Under the pieces are notes generated by a model, which saw only the letters and a list, made by a program, of their open reading frames with translations, had not been told where the DNA came from and searched no databases. 64,000 nucleotides of DNA from Liolophura sinensis (lineage: Eukaryota > Mollusca > Polyplacophora > Chitonida > Chitonidae): contig NC_088295.1 of the NCBI RefSeq assembly GCF_032854445.1, positions 95,969,805 to 96,033,804 of the forward strand, given 5' to 3'. Positions 59,373 to 64,000 of this stretch are shown here, piece by piece (the first letter of the stretch is position 1; each line of letters opens with the position of its first letter). Both the position numbers and the translations under genes were made by a program.

Positions 59373-60683
59373 AAGTTTAAATTGTGGATACCGGCTGAAC
59401 ATGGAAGGAAGGAAGCCACCTGCAGATGGTCCTGGATTTCCTGCAGAAGTGACAGATTGCTTCTCACTTTCTGCAGAAATGATAAGTAACTTCCCACCAT
59501 CTTCAGAAGTGACAAGTAGCGTCCCACCATCTACAGAAGTGGCAAGTAGCTTCCCATCATCTACAGAAGTGACAAGTAGCTTCCCACTATCAACAGAAGT
59601 GACGAGTAGCTTCCCACCATCTGCAGAAGTGACAAGTAGCCTCCCACCATCTACAGAAGTGACAAGTAGCTTCCCATCATCTACAGAAGTGACAAGTAGC
59701 TTCCCACTATCAACAGAAGTGACGAGTAGCTTCCCACCATCTGCAGAAGTGACAAGTAGCCTCCCACCATCTACAGAAGTGACAAGTAGCTTCCCACCAT
59801 CTACAGAAGTGACAAGTAGCTTCCCACCATCTACAAAAGTGACAAATAGCTTCCCACCATCTACAGAAGTGACAAGTAGCTTCCCGCCATCTACAAAAGT
59901 GACAAATAGCTTCCCACTATCAACAGAAGTAACGAGTAGCTTCCCACCATCTGCAGAAGTGACAAGTAGCCTCCCACCATCTACAGAAGTGACAAGTAGC
60001 TTCCCACCATCTACAAAAGTGACAAATAGCTTCCCACTATCAACAGAAGTGAAAAGTAGCTTCCCACCATCTACAAAAGTGACAAGTAGCTTCCCACCAT
60101 CTTCAGAAGTGACAAGTAGCCTCCCACCATCTACAGAAGTGACAAGTAGCCTCCCATCATCTACAGAAGTGACAAGTAGCTTCCCACCATCTTCAGAAGT
60201 GACAAGTAGCCTCCCACTATCAACAGAAGTGACGAGTAGCTTCCCACTATCAACAGAAGTGACAAGTAGCTTCCCACCATCTTCAGAAGTGACAAGTAGC
60301 CTCCCACCATCTACAGAAGTGACAAGTACCTTCCCATCATCTACAGAAGTGACAAGTAGCTTCCCACCATCTTCAGAAGTGACAAGTAGCCTCCCACCAT
60401 CTACAGAAGTGACAAGTAGCTTCCCACCATCTACAGAAGTGACAAGTAGCTTCCCACTATCAACAGAAGTGACGAGTAGCTTTCTATCATCTACAGAAGT
60501 GACAAGTAGCTGTCCACCATCTACAGAAGTGACAAGTAGCTTCCTACCACCAACAGAAGTGATGAATAGCTTGCCACCGTCTACAGAATGACAAGTAGCT
60601 TCCCACCATCAACAGAAGTGACGAGTAGCTTCCCACCATCAACAAAAGTGACATGTAGCTTCCCACCACCTACAGAAGTGACA

Positions 60684-60727
60684 AGTAGCTTCCCACCATC
60701 TACTTCTGTAGATGGTGGGAAGCTACT
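60684..60727. repeat. Hairpin from an inverted minisatellite unit (copy 1)
   Basis: AGTAGCTTCCCACCATCTAC, loop TTCT, then its exact reverse complement: a perfect 20-bp stem. With one mismatch the stem extends about eight more pairs into AAGTGAC / GTCACTT. Confidence 0.95.
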
Positions 60728-61662
60728 CGTCACTTGTAGCTTCCCACCATCTACAAAAGTCACGAGTAGCTTCCCACCATCTACAGAAGTGACAAGTAGC
60801 TTCCCACCATCTACAAAAGTGACAAGTAGCTTCCCACCATCTTCAGAAGTGACAAGTAGCCTCCCACCATCTACAGAAGTGACAAGTAGCTTCCCACTAT
60901 CAACAGAAGTGACGAGTAGCTTTCTACCATCTACAGAAGTGACAAGTAGCCTCCCACCATCTACAGAAGTGACAAGTAGCTTCCCACCATCTACGGAAGT
61001 GAAGAATAGCTTTCTATCATTTACAGAAGTGACAAGTAGCTTCCCATTATCTACAGAAGTGACAAGTAGCTTCCCACCATCTTCAGAAGTGACAAGTAGC
61101 CTCCACCATCTACAGAAGTGACAAGTAGCCTCCCATCATCTACAGAAGTGACAAGTAGCTTCCCACCATCTTCAGAAGTGACAAGTAGCCTCCCACTATC
61201 AACAGAAGTGACGAGTAGCTTCCCACTATCAACAGAAGTGACAAGTAGCTTCCCACCATCTTCAGAAGTGACAAGTAGCCTCCCACCATCTACAGAAGTG
61301 ACAAGTACCTTCCCATCATCTACAGAAGTGACAAGTAGCTTCCCACCATCTTCAGAAGTGACAAGTAGCCTCCCACCATCTACAGAAGTGACAAGTAGCT
61401 TCCCACCATCTACAGAAGTGACAAGTAGCTTCCCACTATCAACAGAAGTGACGAGTAGCTTTCTATCATCTACAGAAGTGACAAGTAGCTGTCCACCATC
61501 TACAGAAGTGACAAGTAGCTTCCTACCACCAACAGAAGTGATGAATAGCTTGCCACCGTCTACAGAATGACAAGTAGCTTCCCACCATCAACAGAAGTGA
61601 CGAGTAGCTTCCCACCATCAACAAAAGTGACATGTAGCTTCCCACCACCTACAGAAGTGACA

Positions 61663-61706
61663 AGTAGCTTCCCACCATCTACTTCTGTAGATGGTGGGAA
61701 GCTACT
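61663..61706. repeat. Hairpin from an inverted minisatellite unit (copy 2)
   Basis: Identical stem and loop to 60684-60727, offset 979 bp, within the duplicated block. Confidence 0.95.
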
Positions 61707-62462
61707 CGTCACTTGTAGCTTCCCACCATCTACAAAAGTCACGAGTAGCTTCCCACCATCTACAGAAGTGACAAGTAGCTTCCCACCATCTACAAAAGTG
61801 ACAAGTAGCTTCCCACCATCTTCAGAAGTGACAAGTAGCCTCCCACCATCTACAGAAGTGACAAGTAGCTTCCCACCATCTACGGAAGTGAAGAATAGCT
61901 TTCTATCATTTACAGAAGTGACAAGTAGCTTCCCATTATCTACAGAAGTGACAAGTAGCTTGCCACCATCTTCAGAAGTGACAAGTAGCCTCCCACCATC
62001 TACAGAAGTGACAAGTAGCCTCCCATCATCTACAGAAGTGACAAGTAGCTTCCCACCATCTTCAGAAGTGACACGTAGCCTCCCACTATCAACAGAAGTG
62101 ACGAGTAGCTTCCCACTATCAACAGAAGTGACAAGTAGCTTCCCACCATCTTCAGAAGTGACAAGTAGCCTCCCACCATCTACAGAAGTGACAAGTACCT
62201 TCCCATCATCTACAGAAGTGACAAGTAGCTTCCCACCATCTTCAGAAGTGACAAGTAGCCTCCCACCATCTACAGAAGTGACAAGTAGCTTCCCACTATC
62301 AACAGAAGTGACGAGTAGCTTTCTATCATCTACAGAAGTGACAAGTAGCTGTCCACCATCTACAGAAGTGACAAGTAGCTTCCTACCACCAACAGAAGTG
62401 ATGAATAGCTTGCCACCGTCTACAGAATGACAAGTAGCTTCCCACCACCTACAGAAGTGACA

Positions 62463-62506
62463 AGTAGCTTCCCACCATCTACTTCTGTAGATGGTGGGAA
62501 GCTACT
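62463..62506. repeat. Hairpin from an inverted minisatellite unit (copy 3)
   Basis: Same stem and loop, offset 800 bp from copy 2. Several units present in the previous block are missing before it. Confidence 0.95.
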
Positions 62507-63365
62507 CGTCACTTGTAGCTTTCCACCATCTACAAAAGTCACGAGTAGCTTCCCACCATCTACAGAAGTGACAAGTAGCTTCCCACCATCTACAAAAGTG
62601 AGAAGTAGCTTCCCACCATCTTCAGAAGTGACAAGTAGCCTCCCACCATCTACAGAAGTGACAAGTAGCTTCCCACTATCAACAGAAGTGACGAGTAGCT
62701 TTCTACCATCTACAGAAGTGACAAGTAGCCTCCCACCATCTACAGAAGTGACAAGTAGCTTCCCACCATCTACGGAAGTGAAGAATAGCTTTCTATCATT
62801 TACAGAAGTGACAAGTAGCTTCCCATTATCTACAGAAGTGACAAGTAGCTTGCCACCATCTACAAAAGTGACAATAGCTTGTCACTATCTACAAAAGTGA
62901 CAATAGCTTCCCACCATCTGTAAAAGTGACAAATAGCTTCCCACCATCTACAGAAGTGACGAATAGCTTTCTGTCATCTACAGAAGTGACGAGTAGCTTC
63001 CCACCATCTACAGAAGTGAGGAAGGGCTTTCTATCATCTACAGAAGTGACAAGTAGCTTTCCACCATCTACAGAAGTGACGAATAGCTTTCTATCATCTA
63101 CAGAAGTTACGAATAGCTTTCTATCATCTACAGAAGTGACGAATAGCTTTCTGTTATCTACAAAAGTGACAAGTAGCTTCCCACCATCTACAGAAGTGAC
63201 GAATAGCTTTCTATCATCTACAGAAGTGACAAGCGGCTTTCTATTATCTACAGAAGTGACAAGTAGCTTTCTATCATCTACAGAAGTGACTAATAGCTTT
63301 TTGTCATCTACAGAAGTGACAAGTAGCTTTCTATCATCTACAGGAGTGACAAGTAGCTTTCACAC

Positions 63366-63807
63366 TAGTCGAATCCCTTCTCCTGCTATTAGACTTTTTT
63401 CCGAAAATGAGAAGTGTGTATTTTGATGCTGTTTCCACTTTTTATTTATCATGTCATTCCAAAGTCTTCAATTATTATAGTACATGTAATGTCTGTAAAT
63501 TTCAATGCGTCATTTAAGTACCTCAGGTGTCCCACAAAATCAGTTTACATACGGAAAACGTTGGCTTCCTGTACACGTGATGTAGACGCAGAACTTGTAG
63601 GAGTAGGCTCATTCTCTCCATAACATCACGAGTTAATAACCTTATTGTGTAATAAAATGCTGCTATTAAATAGTCACAACCTTATACATACATCTGTTAC
63701 CTTAGTTAATTTGTACTAGATTATCGGCGGGAATTTTCCTTTTTTGACTGAATTTCCAAGCATTTGCACCCGGCTAATATAGGTTGAATTCGGACAAAAG
63801 AGGTTAC
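63366..63807. other. Spacer without recognised genes
   Basis: Single-copy sequence between two arrays. AATAAA near 63651 is present, but there is no supported gene upstream for it. Confidence 0.4.
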
Positions 63808-64000
63808 GCTGGTAAGGGCCGGGAGCCCGGTAGAACGTCCACATAGGGCTTGTAACAGTCGGAGGAAATGGGACAACGTCCAAACATAGCTCGTAAGGGT
63901 ATGTCGGGACCCTGGGAGAACGTCACCATAAAGCTGGTAAGGGTGGATCAGGAGCCTGGGAGAACGTCACCATAAAACTGGTAAGGGTGGGTCGGGAGCC
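63808..64000. repeat. ~44-bp minisatellite, cut by the right edge
   Basis: At least four copies of a unit with CTGGTAAGGGTGGGTCGGGA and CCTGGGAGAACGTCACCATA. The left copies are diverged; copies become regular towards the right edge and clearly continue outside the window. Confidence 0.9.

Larger units (their letters stand above)
59430..63365. repeat. 30-bp minisatellite, nearly 4 kb, with inverted units
   Basis: About 130 copies of AGTGACAAGTAGCTTCCCAC plus CATCTACAGA. On the plus strand each unit reads EVTSSFPPST, a mucin-like decapeptide; the frame opens at ATG 59401 but is broken by single-base losses near 60590, 61100, 61570, 62430 and 62875. A block of about 980 bp is duplicated (breaks at 60590 and 61569 are the same event copied) and a shortened third copy follows. 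One inverted unit per block makes hairpins at 60684-60727, 61663-61706 and 62463-62506. The right end (62.9-63.36 kb) has diverged GAATAGCTTTCTATC units. Confidence 0.96.

Noticed and set aside
58919-59380. 153-codon ORF with HEDHSY repeats
   Set aside because: 30-bp array; no signal peptide, no flanking domain and no splice context.

Overview
The window is animal nuclear DNA, most likely from a mollusc. Two conserved animal genes are visible as split genes with spliceable introns. The transposable elements include an RNase H-bearing LINE with an (ATTC)n tail, tRNA-derived SINEs, a second short element with an (ACTC)n tail and a Penelope-like relic, all of types common in molluscan genomes. 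The species cannot be named from sequence alone. There is no sign of operons, CRISPR arrays or prokaryotic genes.

Layout. 1-1985 is the right part of a 52-bp minisatellite. 2953-9841 holds two exons, on the minus strand, of ATP synthase subunit g. The 6.7-kb intron between them contains a dead LINE reverse-transcriptase relic (about 5350-6450) that was itself hit by a tRNA-derived SINE, plus a second copy of that SINE. 9.9-13.2 kb is mostly unrecognised DNA with an ACTC-tailed SINE-like element. From 13.2 kb the window is dominated by tandem arrays. A full-length 5.9-kb I/Nimb-like LINE (14891-20815) sits inside a 70-bp minisatellite and is flanked by a 12-bp target duplication. 20.8-46.3 kb is a chain of arrays (units 19-70 bp) separated by short spacers, with an LTR-element remnant carrying a chromodomain-like ORF at 37.7-39.2 kb. 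47258-55588 (plus strand) is a complete three-coding-exon gene for lathosterol oxidase (sterol C5-desaturase). Its first intron holds a 29-bp array of about 3.5 kb, and its second holds a 64-bp array and a Penelope-like relic. 56-64 kb is again mostly minisatellite, ending in a 30-bp array of nearly 4 kb and a 44-bp array cut by the right edge.

By my hand-drawn boundaries, about 31 kb of 64 kb (roughly 48%) is minisatellite in more than 25 arrays, most with unrelated units. Long open frames in these arrays arise because a short unit is repeated, often in frame on both strands. I do not count them as genes.

The two host genes act in unrelated processes: mitochondrial ATP synthase assembly and ER sterol synthesis. 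They show no functional link beyond proximity. The most interesting signals are structural: a 69-bp minisatellite (27470-28723) that appears to be amplified from the 5' tRNA-like head of the resident SINE; 3' tails shared by the LINE and several SINE types; and a 30-bp array in which one inverted unit forms near-perfect hairpins that were copied by higher-order duplication. I did not find a convincing new defence or metabolic system.
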